Of a stretch of DNA of 64,000 bases, positions 1 to 9,599 are shown in pieces. The stretch is from the NCBI RefSeq assembly GCF_947489755.1, contig NZ_CANLFB010000014.1:51536-115535 (forward strand), read 5' to 3'. The notes beneath the pieces are model-generated. The model did not search any database. It had not been told where the DNA came from and worked only from the letters and a program-made list of their open reading frames with translations. The number at the start of each line of letters is the position of its first letter. Within the stretch, counting starts at the first letter, position 1. Both the position numbers and the translations under genes were made by a program. The stretch comes from an uncultured Psychromonas sp. GTDB taxonomy: Bacteria; Pseudomonadota; Gammaproteobacteria; Enterobacterales; Psychromonadaceae.

Positions 1-747
1 GTGCGTCGCCGTTTCTTAGATATTGTGTCTACAACACGTTACCTATTAGATTTAAACGATGATCAATTGATCATTAAAGTACGTGAACGTCAGAAAGGGC
101 GCCAGCAGTATGAAAAGTTAGACAGTAAAAAACAACGTTTAGTGGTACAAGAAGGTCCTGCAAAAATCATTGTTAATCTACAAGATTATCTAGATACTGG
201 CTTATTCTTAGATCATCGTCCAACGCGTTTACGTATTGGTAAAATGGCAGAAGGTAAAGACTTCTTAAACCTATTTTGTTACACCGCAACCGCTTCAATT
301 CATGCTGCGTTAGGTGGTGCTAAATCAACGACTAGTGTTGATATGTCTAATACGTACCTAAACTGGGGACAAGAAAACTTCCTAGAAAATGGCATTAAAG
401 GTAACCATGAGTTTATCCAACAGGATTGCATTAAATGGTTACAACATGCGCATGAAATGTATGACCTTATCTTTATTGATCCGCCAACATTTTCAAACTC
501 AAAACGTATGAGTGATGTGTTTGATGTGCAAGACGATCATGTGGCATTGCTAACATCGGCAAGTGAGCGTGTTAACCCTAACGGTGAGATTATTTTCTCT
601 AACAACAAACGTGGTTTTAAACTCGATATTGAAGCGATTAAAGCACTTGGTTTTTATGTTAAAGATATTAGCAAAGCATCAATACCTGAAGACTTTAAAG
701 GTAATGAAAAAATCCATCAATGTTGGTTACTAACTAAACATAGCTAA
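1..747 (+). CDS. rlmL: RlmKL 23S rRNA methyltransferase, C-terminal part (5' end outside window)
   Basis: This is the 3' third of the bifunctional 23S rRNA methyltransferase gene, with the open frame running in from the window edge. The visible 248 residues form the C-terminal (RlmK) Rossmann methyltransferase, which makes m7G2069; the N-terminal half making m2G2445 lies outside. SAM-binding motif I is seen as FLNLFCYTATASIHAALGG near residues 87-105, and the catalytic-loop motif IDPPTFSNS near 159-167. The full-length family is about 700 residues, so roughly 450 are missing because of the window cut, not decay. The glutaredoxin-like gene follows after about 35 bases. Confidence 0.9.
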   Translation: MRRRFLDIVSTTRYLLDLNDDQLIIKVRERQKGRQQYEKLDSKKQRLVVQEGPAKIIVNLQDYLDTGLFLDHRPTRLRIGKMAEGKDFLNLFCYTATASIHAALGGAKSTTSVDMSNTYLNWGQENFLENGIKGNHEFIQQDCIKWLQHAHEMYDLIFIDPPTFSNSKRMSDVFDVQDDHVALLTSASERVNPNGEIIFSNNKRGFKLDIEAIKALGFYVKDISKASIPEDFKGNEKIHQCWLLTKHS

Positions 748-781
748 AGCTAAATTAAGAATGAAAAAGAACCAATAAACC

Positions 782-1012
782 ATGAGTTTATGTATTCTAT
801 ACCATACTGATGGTTGTCATCTTTGTGACCAAGCAATGGCATTGTTAACGCAATGCCAAGTCGACTATCAATTAGTTGATATTGTCTTTAAACAAGACTT
901 GGTGACTTTATTTGGCACACGTATTCCAGTATTAGAAAATGAAAAAGGCCAATACTTAGATTGGCCTTTTGACTATTATAAAATTGAACAATTTTTATCC
1001 TACAAAAAGTAG
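782..1012 (+). CDS. Glutaredoxin-like small thioredoxin-fold protein
   Basis: This 76-residue protein opens with a beta strand and a CHLC redox motif (GCHLCDQA, Cys12 and Cys15), then a cis-proline-type segment TRIPVLEN near residues 46-53, as in glutaredoxin-family (DUF836-like) proteins. It is predicted to be a cytoplasmic thiol oxidoreductase; the substrate cannot be told from sequence. It sits between rlmL and uup, an order I recall from Vibrio- and Shewanella-type genomes, so it may be cotranscribed with rlmL. The start ATG lies about 35 bases past the rlmL stop. Confidence 0.8.
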   Translation: MSLCILYHTDGCHLCDQAMALLTQCQVDYQLVDIVFKQDLVTLFGTRIPVLENEKGQYLDWPFDYYKIEQFLSYKK

Positions 1013-1089
1013 GGTGGTCGCGGTTTATCTTAACCTTAATTTAACTGGCGATATTATAAAATATGTACATCAAACAAGAGTGAGTCAAC

Positions 1090-3000
1090 GTGGCATTATT
1101 AACATTACATAACGCAGAGCTAGCCTTTGGTGGCGGTGCATTATTAAATAAATCTAACATGGTTGTTGAACCGAATGAACGTGTTTGTTTAGTCGGCCGA
1201 AATGGCGCAGGTAAATCGACACTATTAAAAGTATTAGATGGTCGTATTCAATTAGATGATGGTTCATTATTAATTAATAATGACGTAAAAGTCGCTCGTT
1301 TAGAGCAAGATCCCCCAACGGCGAGCACCATGAGTGCTTATGATTTCGTTGCCTCTGGTATGGAAAATGCGGGTAAAGTATTAAGCCAATACCATGAACA
1401 ATTAAGCATCATTGCAGAAGACTGTAGTGAAAAACAACTTAATAAATTACAAAAATTACAAGAACAAGTTGACCAGTTAGATGCATGGCAACTTGATTCT
1501 AAAATCAATCAAATCTTAGACCGCTTAGGTATTGACCCTGAAATTACATTAGATCAATTATCAGGTGGCTGGTTGCGTAAAGTGGCGCTAGCTAAAGCGT
1601 TAGTCAACGACCCTGATTTATTGTTACTTGATGAACCGACTAACCATTTAGACGTTGGGACGATTGAGTGGCTTGAGCAATTCCTAATTTCTTTCCAAGG
1701 TTCAATTATCTTTATCAGTCATGACCGTGAATTTATTCGTCGATTAGCAACACGTATTGTTGATATTGACCGTGGTAAATTAAGTTCATGGCCGGGCGGT
1801 TACGAAGAGTACTTAATCGCTAAAGAAGAAGCGTTACGTGTTGAAGATGAACAAAATGCTGAGTTCGACCGTAAGTTAGCGATTGAAGAAACCTGGATAA
1901 GACAAGGCATTAAAGCACGTAGAACACGTAACGAAGGTCGTGTCCGTGCACTTAAATCATTACGTCAAGAGCGTTCAGAACGTACTAATGTACAAGGTAA
2001 AGCTAAAATCATTGTTGATGAAGCGGCGCGCTCAGGTAAAATTATTTTCGAAACAGATTCATTAACATATAGTTACGATGATTTATTGATTGTGCGTGAC
2101 TTTTCAACAACGATCATGCGTGGTGATAAAATCGCATTAGTGGGTCGAAATGGTTGTGGTAAAAGTACGCTGTTAAAACTACTACTTGGTAGTATCGAAC
2201 CTGATCAAGGTACTGTTAAATGTGGTACTAAATTAGAAGTGGCTTACTTCGATCAATACCGTGATGCATTAGATCCAGAAAAAACCGTAGTCGATAACCT
2301 TGCAGAAGGTAAACAAGAAGTTGAAATTAATGGTAATAAACGTCATGTTTTAGGCTATTTGCAAGACTTCTTATTTCACCCAGATCGTGCTCGTACACCA
2401 GTAAAAGCGCTATCTGGAGGTGAAAAAAACCGTCTTCTATTAGCTAAAATATTTCTGAAGCCAAGTAATTTCTTGATTTTAGATGAACCGACCAATGATT
2501 TGGATGTCGAAACACTCGAGTTATTGGAAGAACTATTAGCCAATTATCAGGGCACTTTACTGCTAGTAAGTCATGACCGTAGTTTCGTTGATAACACCGT
2601 AACGCATACTTGGTTCTTTGATGGCAATGGTAATATTCAACAATTTGTTGGTGGTTATAGTGATGCTGTTCGTCATAAGCAACAAAGTGAAGCACCTTTA
2701 CAAGCAGTAAAAGAAGAAAAACCAACGCCAGGTAAAGTGGCAAAGGCTGTGGTTAATGCACCTAAAAAGAAAAAATTATCTTATAAAGTTCAACTTGAAC
2801 TAGATGGTTTGCCGCTTGTTTTAGAACAGTTAGAAGAGCAAGTAGAAAGTTTACAGGCAACCATCAATACACCTGAATTTTTTACTAAAGACAAAAAAGA
2901 AGCCGACCAATTCTTAGCGTTATTAGCAGAAACAGAACAAAAACTAGAAACTGCTTTTATGCGTTGGGAAGAGTTGGACGAATTACAAAACGGAGAATGA
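1090..3000 (+). CDS. uup: ABC-F family ATPase Uup
   Basis: This 636-residue soluble protein has two ABC ATPase domains and no membrane segment. Domain 1 has Walker A GRNGAGKS (36-43), signature LSGGW (157-161) and Walker B DEPTNHLD (181-188). Domain 2 has GRNGCGKS, LSGGEKN and DEPTNDLD. A linker rich in Arg and Glu joins them, and the C-terminus (about 570-636) is a Lys-rich coiled-coil typical of Uup. ABC-F proteins act on ribosomes; Uup has also been linked to branched DNA intermediates and transposon excision. The start is GTG, preceded by a weak GAGTGAG ribosome site. The DUF3466 gene begins 7 bases after its stop, suggesting an operon. Confidence 0.93.
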   Translation: MALLTLHNAELAFGGGALLNKSNMVVEPNERVCLVGRNGAGKSTLLKVLDGRIQLDDGSLLINNDVKVARLEQDPPTASTMSAYDFVASGMENAGKVLSQYHEQLSIIAEDCSEKQLNKLQKLQEQVDQLDAWQLDSKINQILDRLGIDPEITLDQLSGGWLRKVALAKALVNDPDLLLLDEPTNHLDVGTIEWLEQFLISFQGSIIFISHDREFIRRLATRIVDIDRGKLSSWPGGYEEYLIAKEEALRVEDEQNAEFDRKLAIEETWIRQGIKARRTRNEGRVRALKSLRQERSERTNVQGKAKIIVDEAARSGKIIFETDSLTYSYDDLLIVRDFSTTIMRGDKIALVGRNGCGKSTLLKLLLGSIEPDQGTVKCGTKLEVAYFDQYRDALDPEKTVVDNLAEGKQEVEINGNKRHVLGYLQDFLFHPDRARTPVKALSGGEKNRLLLAKIFLKPSNFLILDEPTNDLDVETLELLEELLANYQGTLLLVSHDRSFVDNTVTHTWFFDGNGNIQQFVGGYSDAVRHKQQSEAPLQAVKEEKPTPGKVAKAVVNAPKKKKLSYKVQLELDGLPLVLEQLEEQVESLQATINTPEFFTKDKKEADQFLALLAETEQKLETAFMRWEELDELQNGE

Positions 3001-3007
3001 TTTTCAG

Positions 3008-4801
3008 ATGAAATATACTAAAAGTATCTCACTAGCTGCATTGCTTTCAGCTAGTAGCGCTTATGCGACTACATTAACTTCTTATTATGAATATGAAATT
3101 ATTGAACCTGATACAACGGGTAGTAATTATGGTCCTTATGCTACAGGGTTAACTGAAGAAGGAAGTACTTTTAGTGTCTTCGCATTAAAGTCAGATCTTG
3201 ACCAAGATATTGATATTGGTCTGCCTTTTACCTTTAATCAAGCATGTTTCTATGCTGATGATGTGTGTGAAGAGATCTACTACGGTAGTGAAAATTCAAC
3301 CGATTTAAGTTATGAAAATGGCTATCAAGCTTGGCGTACTGCCATGGCTGAAATGGATCAAGGTGTTCTTGATCCTGAAAGCTACACGATGGGCGCAACT
3401 AATAACGTTAAAATAGAAGGATTTGATGACGATACCGAAGTTAAAATTACTGATGTAGTTGATTCTAGTTTTTTAGGTAGCAGTTTTGCTGTTGGTTACG
3501 GCTCTGCTCCTTATACTGATGGTGAACGTGATTACGTTCGCAGAGCTTTTATCATCGATACTAGTACGACTTATGCCACTATTTCACTTATTCCAACCGC
3601 TTTTGATGATGACGACGGTGGTTTTAGTAGTGCTTATCGCATGCGTGATGTTACTTATGAAAACGGCGATACTAAAACCCTCATCGTGGGTAATGCGAGT
3701 AAATCATTTGCTGGTGGTGATACCGATTACTTTGATCTTTGTTACAACGAAGGTGATGAAACCGATGTCGATGATCTTAACTATCTAGTTTATTGTCCTG
3801 GTTTTGATACGCAAGCATGGGCTTGGGAGTACGATGATAGTGCAACTGAGATCGAAGGGTTTGAATTAGCATCGGAATGGCTAGATGATAATGAAGACCG
3901 TGATTCTAGCAGTGATGTTACTTATAGTGCTGCTGCATTCGATATTAATGATTCTGGTATTGCCGTTGGTGTTTCATCTTATGAGCATTCAGATAGCGCT
4001 CAAGGAGCTCGTCAGCGTGCTATTATCATGACGCCTGATGACGATGGCGCTTATAGCGAACCAACGGAGCTAACTAAAGCAACTTCTGGTGTGAGTGACC
4101 AAGATGATACTCTATACAATACATGGGCTCAAACGATCACAGATGAAGATGATATCGTGATGGGTAATCGTCAGTATGCCGTGTCTAAAAATGTTAGCAG
4201 ACCTATTGAAATGTTTATTTATGATATTGATGACGATAGCGTTACTTTTCCATTTTTAAATAAAATAGTCTTAACCACTAAACAACGTTTAGCAGGCACT
4301 AGCGCGTCTAGCACTGGTGCGAACAGTCGCGGTTACGACATGAATAATGAGGGGCTTGTGGTCGGTAAAGCAGATGCTTACGATGAGACGGACCCTACAG
4401 TAGGTGGGAGTGCGCGTACACAAAGTGCATTCCTATATGACAATAGTACTGGAGATAGCTGGTATATCGAAGATTTACTGTGTACTCAAGATGAAGATGG
4501 TGTTGTATCACATCCATTAATTCGTTTACAAAGTGCAACAGCAATCAACGATGACGGTGTTGTGTTAGCGGAAGGTTATCAATACAGCAGTATTAGTAAC
4601 TATACTAACCTTGTTGATGCGACAGCTATTTTTGTTATGTTAACACCTGATGCTGATTCAGAGCCTGATGAAAGCCCTAACTGTTGGGATTCAGAAGCAT
4701 TGTCATCTGATGACGATACTTACAGTGGTGGCGCAAGTTACTGGTTATGGTTATTTGCTTTACCATTGATGTTAATACGTCGATTCAAAAGTAATAAATA
4801 A
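3008..4801 (+). CDS. DUF3466 family exported protein with GlyGly-CTERM-like tail
   Basis: This 597-residue protein has an N-terminal signal peptide (residues 1 to about 20, cut after AYA) and a very acidic Asp- and Ser-rich body with HAF-type repeats such as AFDINDSGIAVG and SRGYDMNNEGLVVG. It ends in SGG, a hydrophobic helix (WLWLFALPLML) and an Arg/Lys tail. That three-part end matches GlyGly-CTERM sorting signals processed by rhombosortase, so the mature protein is probably surface-attached or secreted. It matches what I know of DUF3466 proteins, which often follow uup in marine gammaproteobacteria. Biochemical function is unknown. Confidence 0.8.
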   Translation: MKYTKSISLAALLSASSAYATTLTSYYEYEIIEPDTTGSNYGPYATGLTEEGSTFSVFALKSDLDQDIDIGLPFTFNQACFYADDVCEEIYYGSENSTDLSYENGYQAWRTAMAEMDQGVLDPESYTMGATNNVKIEGFDDDTEVKITDVVDSSFLGSSFAVGYGSAPYTDGERDYVRRAFIIDTSTTYATISLIPTAFDDDDGGFSSAYRMRDVTYENGDTKTLIVGNASKSFAGGDTDYFDLCYNEGDETDVDDLNYLVYCPGFDTQAWAWEYDDSATEIEGFELASEWLDDNEDRDSSSDVTYSAAAFDINDSGIAVGVSSYEHSDSAQGARQRAIIMTPDDDGAYSEPTELTKATSGVSDQDDTLYNTWAQTITDEDDIVMGNRQYAVSKNVSRPIEMFIYDIDDDSVTFPFLNKIVLTTKQRLAGTSASSTGANSRGYDMNNEGLVVGKADAYDETDPTVGGSARTQSAFLYDNSTGDSWYIEDLLCTQDEDGVVSHPLIRLQSATAINDDGVVLAEGYQYSSISNYTNLVDATAIFVMLTPDADSEPDESPNCWDSEALSSDDDTYSGGASYWLWLFALPLMLIRRFKSNK

Positions 4802-4916
4802 CAAAATACCTAGGTAACGATTTAAAGTTATCAACTCTATGATTTGAAAGGCTTATTACTTAGCGGTAATAAGATTTTTTTGTTTTTATAATCATAATAT
4901 GAATAAAATGATTCAA

Positions 4917-4934
4917 TTGTAATGAAAGTGTCAC
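4917..4934 (+). promoter_or_regulatory. Candidate Pho box upstream of pstS
   Basis: TTGTAATGAAAGTGTCAC has two heptamers spaced as in the PhoB site (CTGTCAT, 4 bases, CTGTCAT), with 5 of 7 matches in each half. It lies about 115 bases before the pstS start, as expected for phosphate-starvation control. The match is by eye only. Confidence 0.5.
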
Positions 4935-5047
4935 ACTTAGGCTTCATATTAAGCAACATCGCTACGAAGCGTAATGAATATTTTGTTAAATAACAAATTA
5001 ATGAAATACAAAAAATTAAATTAACTTAGTAGAAAATGGAGTTTTGA

Positions 5048-6013
5048 ATGAAACTTAAAATGTTAGCAGCAGCGGTTACTTTAGGTACTGCGTCATTAAT
5101 TTCAACGCCTGTTCTTGCAGCAGATCATGCTTTACCAACTTACACTAAAGTAAGTGGTATTTCTGGTAACCTTTCATCTGTTGGTTCTGATACATTAGCA
5201 AACATGATGACATTTTGGGCTGAAGAGTTTAAACGTCAATACCCAAATATCAACATTCAAATCCAAGCAGCAGGTTCTTCAACTGCTCCACCGTCTCTTA
5301 CTGAAGGTACTTCTCAGTTCGGCCCAATGAGTCGTCAAATGAAGTCTAAAGAAATCGAAGCATTCGAAAAACGTTACGGTTACAAACCAACGGAAGTTCG
5401 TGTTGCTATTGATGCACTTGCTGTATTCGTCAATAAAGATAACCCAATTGAAGGTTTATCAATTAAGCAAGTTGATGCTATCTTCTCTTCAACTCAAAAA
5501 TGTGGTAATGATAAAAACGCGACTCGTTGGGCTGATGTTGGTTTAGACGGTAACTGGGCAGAGAAAGATATCCAATTATTTGGTCGTAACTCTGTATCAG
5601 GTACTTATGGTTACTTTAAATCAAAAGCACTGTGTAAAGGTGACTTTAAAAACTCTGTTAATGAACAACCTGGTTCTGCTTCTGTAGTACAGTCTGTTGC
5701 ATCTTCATTAAACTCTATTGGTTACTCTGGTATTGGTTACAAAGTTGCTGGTGTTAAAGCGGTTGCGCTTTCTAAGAAAGGTGGTCCATTTATTGAAGCA
5801 ACAATGGATAACGCAATTACTGGTAAATACCCGCTATCTCGTTTCCTATATGTTTACGTAAACAAGCATCCAAACAAACCACTATCTCCATTACAAGCTG
5901 AGTTCATTAAACTAATGTTATCTGAACAAGGTCAAGGGATTGTGAAAAAAGATGGTTACATTCCACTACCAGTTTCTGTAGTAGAAAAAGAACTGGCTAA
6001 ATTAGGCTTATAA
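5048..6013 (+). CDS. pstS: PstS-like phosphate-binding periplasmic protein
   Basis: The 321-residue product has a classic signal peptide (residues 1-24, cut after VLA). The body is a type II periplasmic binding fold with PstS-like phosphate-loop segments: [19 protein letters not shown] near 38-56, [11 protein letters not shown] near 74-84, and [12 protein letters not shown] near 179-190. It is predicted to deliver phosphate to a Pst ABC transporter in the inner membrane. No pstC, pstA or pstB follows; a terminator sits 75 bases downstream, so this is a stand-alone gene. The start has a good GGAG ribosome site. A candidate Pho box upstream supports induction by low phosphate. Confidence 0.87.
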   Translation: MKLKMLAAAVTLGTASLISTPVLAADHALPTYTKVSGISGNLSSVGSDTLANMMTFWAEEFKRQYPNINIQIQAAGSSTAPPSLTEGTSQFGPMSRQMKSKEIEAFEKRYGYKPTEVRVAIDALAVFVNKDNPIEGLSIKQVDAIFSSTQKCGNDKNATRWADVGLDGNWAEKDIQLFGRNSVSGTYGYFKSKALCKGDFKNSVNEQPGSASVVQSVASSLNSIGYSGIGYKVAGVKAVALSKKGGPFIEATMDNAITGKYPLSRFLYVYVNKHPNKPLSPLQAEFIKLMLSEQGQGIVKKDGYIPLPVSVVEKELAKLGL

Positions 6014-6087
6014 TTTGTCTAGAAAGTGATTCTTAAAGTGGCTGAAGCCTATTAAATAGTCACGAAGACACTTTAAGTTATCAATAA

Positions 6088-6118
6088 AACAGCGCTTTCT
6101 AGCGCTGTTTTTGTTTTT
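6088..6118 (+). terminator. Rho-independent terminator of pstS
   Basis: A 9-bp stem AACAGCGCT / AGCGCTGTT with a TTCT loop is followed by a T-rich run. It closes the pstS transcript. Confidence 0.85.
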
Positions 6119-6241
6119 ATACTAAATAACCTGTTATTACTTCAATCATTCACCTTGAGCTACGCAAAACTAACGACGCTTTCATTAATCATCATTGTAG
6201 GTTACTGACAAACATCTATTGGAGACTGTCAATAACTAACC

Positions 6242-7198
6242 TTAATGCTCGCTAATGCCAATTTGATTACGGCCATTGTTTTTTGCAATATATAAGCCCA
6301 AATCAGCGACTTCAATTAGCTTCTTATGATCTGTAATAGAGGGGGTGATTTGAGCAATACCAAAGCTTGCAGTCACTTTAACCACGGTTCCTTGGTATTC
6401 AAAATGTATCGCTTCAATAGCCTTACGAAGTCGCTCAGCGACTAATTTGGCAGATTCTAAATCAGTATCAATTAATAAAGATGTAAACTCTTCACCACCA
6501 AAACGTCCTGTAATATCTTGCTTCTTGCTCTTATCACGTATCGCATCAGCAATCCCTTTAAGGACTTCATCACCAAAAGGGTGGCCATAAGTGTCATTTA
6601 CAACTTTAAAGTGATCAATATCCAAGATGATCATTGAGGCTATCCTCCCAGAATTTTTATGGCTCATGAATTCACTCGCACATCGTTCACGCCAATAACC
6701 TTGGTTATATAATTGGGTTAACGTATCTGTTTGGCTTAAAAGAGTCAGTTTTGCATTGGCTTTCTGGAATGCCTGTTTAGATATAGCAATATCGGTGACA
6801 TCATGAACAATCATACAGATTTGTGTGACTTCACCTTGAATATTAGTTAACGGTATAAACGTAATATTCTGATACATAAATTCGGCGTTACTGGTAATAG
6901 GGCGGTAACTTTTGAATTTAAATAAGTACGGGCGTTGTTCCCAAGTAGTAAACGCTTTGTTTTTTAATAAACAGACGCTCTTAACTTTCTGTTGTAACCA
7001 GTCTTCAGGAATGCTGGTAAACACGTCGGTGATTTTTTTATCCATCATATGCGTGGTTAAAAAACCAGAATGGTTTTCCATAAAGCCATTCCAAACTTTG
7101 ACACTGAAGTCTTTATCGATGATCACAATGCCTACGTCTATGCTATGCACCATATCTATAAGCCAATGGATATCTTTTAATTCTATTGTTGTACTCAT
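6242..7198 (-). CDS. PAS-GGDEF diguanylate cyclase
   Basis: This 318-residue protein probably makes cyclic di-GMP. An N-terminal PAS-like domain (about 12-140, with VHDVTDI as the PAS/PAC end) leads through a helical linker to a GGDEF domain whose active site reads GGEEF (234-238) after the DIDHFKVVND metal-binding segment. The usual inhibitory site RxxD just before GGEEF reads KKQD, so product feedback inhibition may be absent. There is no membrane segment. Its ATG overlaps the stop of the upstream response-regulator gene (TAATG on the minus strand), so the two are translationally coupled and probably form one signalling pathway. Confidence 0.9.
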   Translation of the reverse strand: MSTTIELKDIHWLIDMVHSIDVGIVIIDKDFSVKVWNGFMENHSGFLTTHMMDKKITDVFTSIPEDWLQQKVKSVCLLKNKAFTTWEQRPYLFKFKSYRPITSNAEFMYQNITFIPLTNIQGEVTQICMIVHDVTDIAISKQAFQKANAKLTLLSQTDTLTQLYNQGYWRERCASEFMSHKNSGRIASMIILDIDHFKVVNDTYGHPFGDEVLKGIADAIRDKSKKQDITGRFGGEEFTSLLIDTDLESAKLVAERLRKAIEAIHFEYQGTVVKVTASFGIAQITPSITDHKKLIEVADLGLYIAKNNGRNQIGISEH

Positions 7199-8196
7199 TA
7201 GTCTAAGAGGTATCCTATTTTATGTTGAATGACTTTAATTGATTCTTCAGTAAATAAAAGCAGTAGCTCACACTTGATGTCGTGCTCTTGAATGCTATAA
7301 CTAACTTCGATGGTAAGCGTTTTTTGCCAGTCTTTTTGGCGACTCTTAATTAAGTCTTCGACTTTTCCATGTTGCCCTAAAACGCTAGGCTGCCCTTGAC
7401 TAAATTGAATATCTAACTGCTCTGCTAAACCATTTAAAAAAGCACCCACCAAAATGTTAGAAATATCATTCATGACCTCAAGTTCTAAATGGTCACTGAT
7501 CATATTTTCATATTTCAGTAACTTAGTCATTTCATCAAAATTTGAGTCGTGGAAAATAACAATCGCTTCGCCGCTGATACCTGAGCTAATAAACCCCTGA
7601 GTGACTGCTGAAACCGTATTATCTTTGGCGATATTCGTCAGCGCCATATGTAACTCGCTGCTTTCAAAGGTATTTACATTAGGGACGGGGAGCAAAATAA
7701 AAACATCTAATAATCGCCCTAATAAATCGCCCGCTCGACCCATTGCAATATTAGCAACCTCTTGCAGTGCTTCGCGAATACTGACTTTTTCTAAGTTTTC
7801 TGGGCTTGAAAGTGAGTTGTGGCTGCCTGGCTTATAAATGCCATATTGCTCAAGGATGGCAATTAGTTTGGCGTTGTTGATCGGTTTTTCTATAAAATCC
7901 ATCGCACCTAATTCTTTTACTCGACGATGCGCTTCAGGTTGAATATCCCCTGAGATAACAATAACAATCGCTGGTAAATCATCTCGTTGAATTTCTTCTA
8001 ATACTTGATAGCCATCCATAATCGGCATATTCAAATCAAGGAATACGATATCGCCTTTCTTTTGGCGAATCGCTTCTAAACCAATCTTGCCATTCTCAGC
8101 AAAATTGACGTTAATATCCCAATCTTTGGGTAATGAGCGAGCAATTTGTTTTCTGGCTAATGCAGAATCATCACAAATTAAAATGGGTAAAGGCAT
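7198..8196 (-). CDS. Response regulator with CheC-like phosphatase domain
   Basis: I place the start at the ATG at 8196, which has an AGGA site 5 bases upstream; an ATG 24 bases further up lacks one. The 332-residue product has an N-terminal receiver domain with acidic pair D9-D10, phospho-acceptor D54 (FLDLNMP) and the late lysine in EKPI. A C-terminal CheC/CheX-like domain follows, with two ExxN/DxxN-type motifs (EVAN and DISN), the residues CheC proteins use to dephosphorylate CheY-P. It may control its own or a partner's phosphorylation. Overlap with the GGDEF gene links it to cyclic di-GMP output. Confidence 0.85.
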   Translation of the reverse strand: MPLPILICDDSALARKQIARSLPKDWDINVNFAENGKIGLEAIRQKKGDIVFLDLNMPIMDGYQVLEEIQRDDLPAIVIVISGDIQPEAHRRVKELGAMDFIEKPINNAKLIAILEQYGIYKPGSHNSLSSPENLEKVSIREALQEVANIAMGRAGDLLGRLLDVFILLPVPNVNTFESSELHMALTNIAKDNTVSAVTQGFISSGISGEAIVIFHDSNFDEMTKLLKYENMISDHLELEVMNDISNILVGAFLNGLAEQLDIQFSQGQPSVLGQHGKVEDLIKSRQKDWQKTLTIEVSYSIQEHDIKCELLLLFTEESIKVIQHKIGYLLD

Positions 8197-8572
8197 ATTA
8201 TTCCTATTATATGTCTGCAATAGTGCAAAAGCACAGAGATGGTCATACTAGTTTAAAGTACGTATCATTTTTCTACTACCATAAGAGTAGGCTAATGATG
8301 ACAAAATAGAACTGATTTTAAATGCTTTTGTAGATTTATTGAGAAGTAGATTTAAAACACAAAGAATAAAGTCGATGGTTTACATAAAACAAGCCTATGT
8401 TGCCCAATCATCACTATAAAATTAAGTGATAATAGAAAGTGACTTAGCGTTACCGTCACACTGATTTTAATAAAAGAGGAGAGTGGTGCTTCTTGCCCAC
8501 TTTTATGCGTTTTTTATTACAGAGTTTTATTACAGAACTTTATTGCTAAGCTTTTATTGAATGCATGATAGC
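8197..8572. other. Intergenic stretch, no gene seen
   Basis: About 375 bases between two minus-strand genes. Apart from a short direct repeat (TTTTATTACAGA, twice near 8510-8545) I see no gene, RNA or clear terminator. It probably holds the promoter for the response regulator-GGDEF operon. Confidence 0.4.
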
Positions 8573-9526
8573 TTATTTTTCAGACTCAACTTGTTGTGCT
8601 TGTTGTAATGCCATTAACATTTCATCAGGGTTACGAATGGCTCTTACGGATTGTAAGAACGGGTCAGCTTGTACATGTTGCATTTTCATAAACATTAACC
8701 ACTGCTTAATACGACTAGGCATAAATTTTTCTTTGTCCTCAATCACCCGTAACCATTGATAATACTGTTCCATCATCTCTAAGTTTTGTAACCAAGTATA
8801 GGGTGCTTCTAAACCTTTAAGTACATTAGACAGATTAGGTACGGCCATTGCACCGCGCCCAATCATTAAATGGTCACAGCCACTTATTTCAATACAACGC
8901 TGTGCATCTTCAAAACTAAAAATATCACCATTCGCAATCACAGGAATATCGATAGCGTCTTTTATTTTTTTAATCCAATGCCAATGAGCAGGGGGCTTAT
9001 AACCTTCATCTTTAGTACGCGCATGTACGGCCAGTTCACTTGCACCTGCTTCAGCAATCGCCTGTGCATTTTCAATCGCCAAGCTTTTATCTTCATAGCC
9101 TAAACGGATTTTAGCACTAACCACATGTTCACTTGGAACCGCTTCACGAACCGTTTTGACTATTTGATATAAGGCTTCTGGATCTTTTAATAACACTGCA
9201 CCACCACGACTTTTATTTACCGTTTTAGCCGGACAACCAAAGTTTAAATCAATTCCGTCAGAGCCTAGTTTAATAGCGCGAGCTGCGTTCATTCCTAAAC
9301 ATTGAGGGTCTTGGCCTAATAACTGAACGCGAACAGGCGTCCCAAATTCAGTACGGCTGGCATTATGTAATTCAGGGCATAAGCGGTAAAAAACACGTGA
9401 GGGCAACGGTAATTCAACAACACGAACAAACTCAGTAACACAACGATCGATCCCGCCAAGTTGGGTTAAAAATTGGCGCATGTGGAAGTCCATCACACCT
9501 TCCATTGGAGCAAGCGTTATATGCAT
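8573..9526 (-). CDS. dusC: tRNA-dihydrouridine(16) synthase DusC
   Basis: This 317-residue FMN enzyme reduces uridine in tRNA to dihydrouridine. The N-terminal TIM barrel starts LAPMEGVMD (residues 5-13) and carries the catalytic-cysteine region LNFGCPAKTVNKSRGGA near 94-110 and the FMN-phosphate segment HLMIGRGAM near 218-226. A helical C-terminal domain follows. The TEFVRVVE near residue 31 and CPELHNASRTEFGT near 50 are typical of the DusC branch, not DusA or DusB, so U16 is the likely target. It lies alone, with the large repeat array in front of its promoter side. Confidence 0.88.
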   Translation of the reverse strand: MHITLAPMEGVMDFHMRQFLTQLGGIDRCVTEFVRVVELPLPSRVFYRLCPELHNASRTEFGTPVRVQLLGQDPQCLGMNAARAIKLGSDGIDLNFGCPAKTVNKSRGGAVLLKDPEALYQIVKTVREAVPSEHVVSAKIRLGYEDKSLAIENAQAIAEAGASELAVHARTKDEGYKPPAHWHWIKKIKDAIDIPVIANGDIFSFEDAQRCIEISGCDHLMIGRGAMAVPNLSNVLKGLEAPYTWLQNLEMMEQYYQWLRVIEDKEKFMPSRIKQWLMFMKMQHVQADPFLQSVRAIRNPDEMLMALQQAQQVESEK

Positions 9527-9599
9527 GAGTGTTCTCGTGTAGTTATGGAGAAATTAAAGAGCGCGGATTATACCTGCTCCCTTTATATAAGATAAGCAA

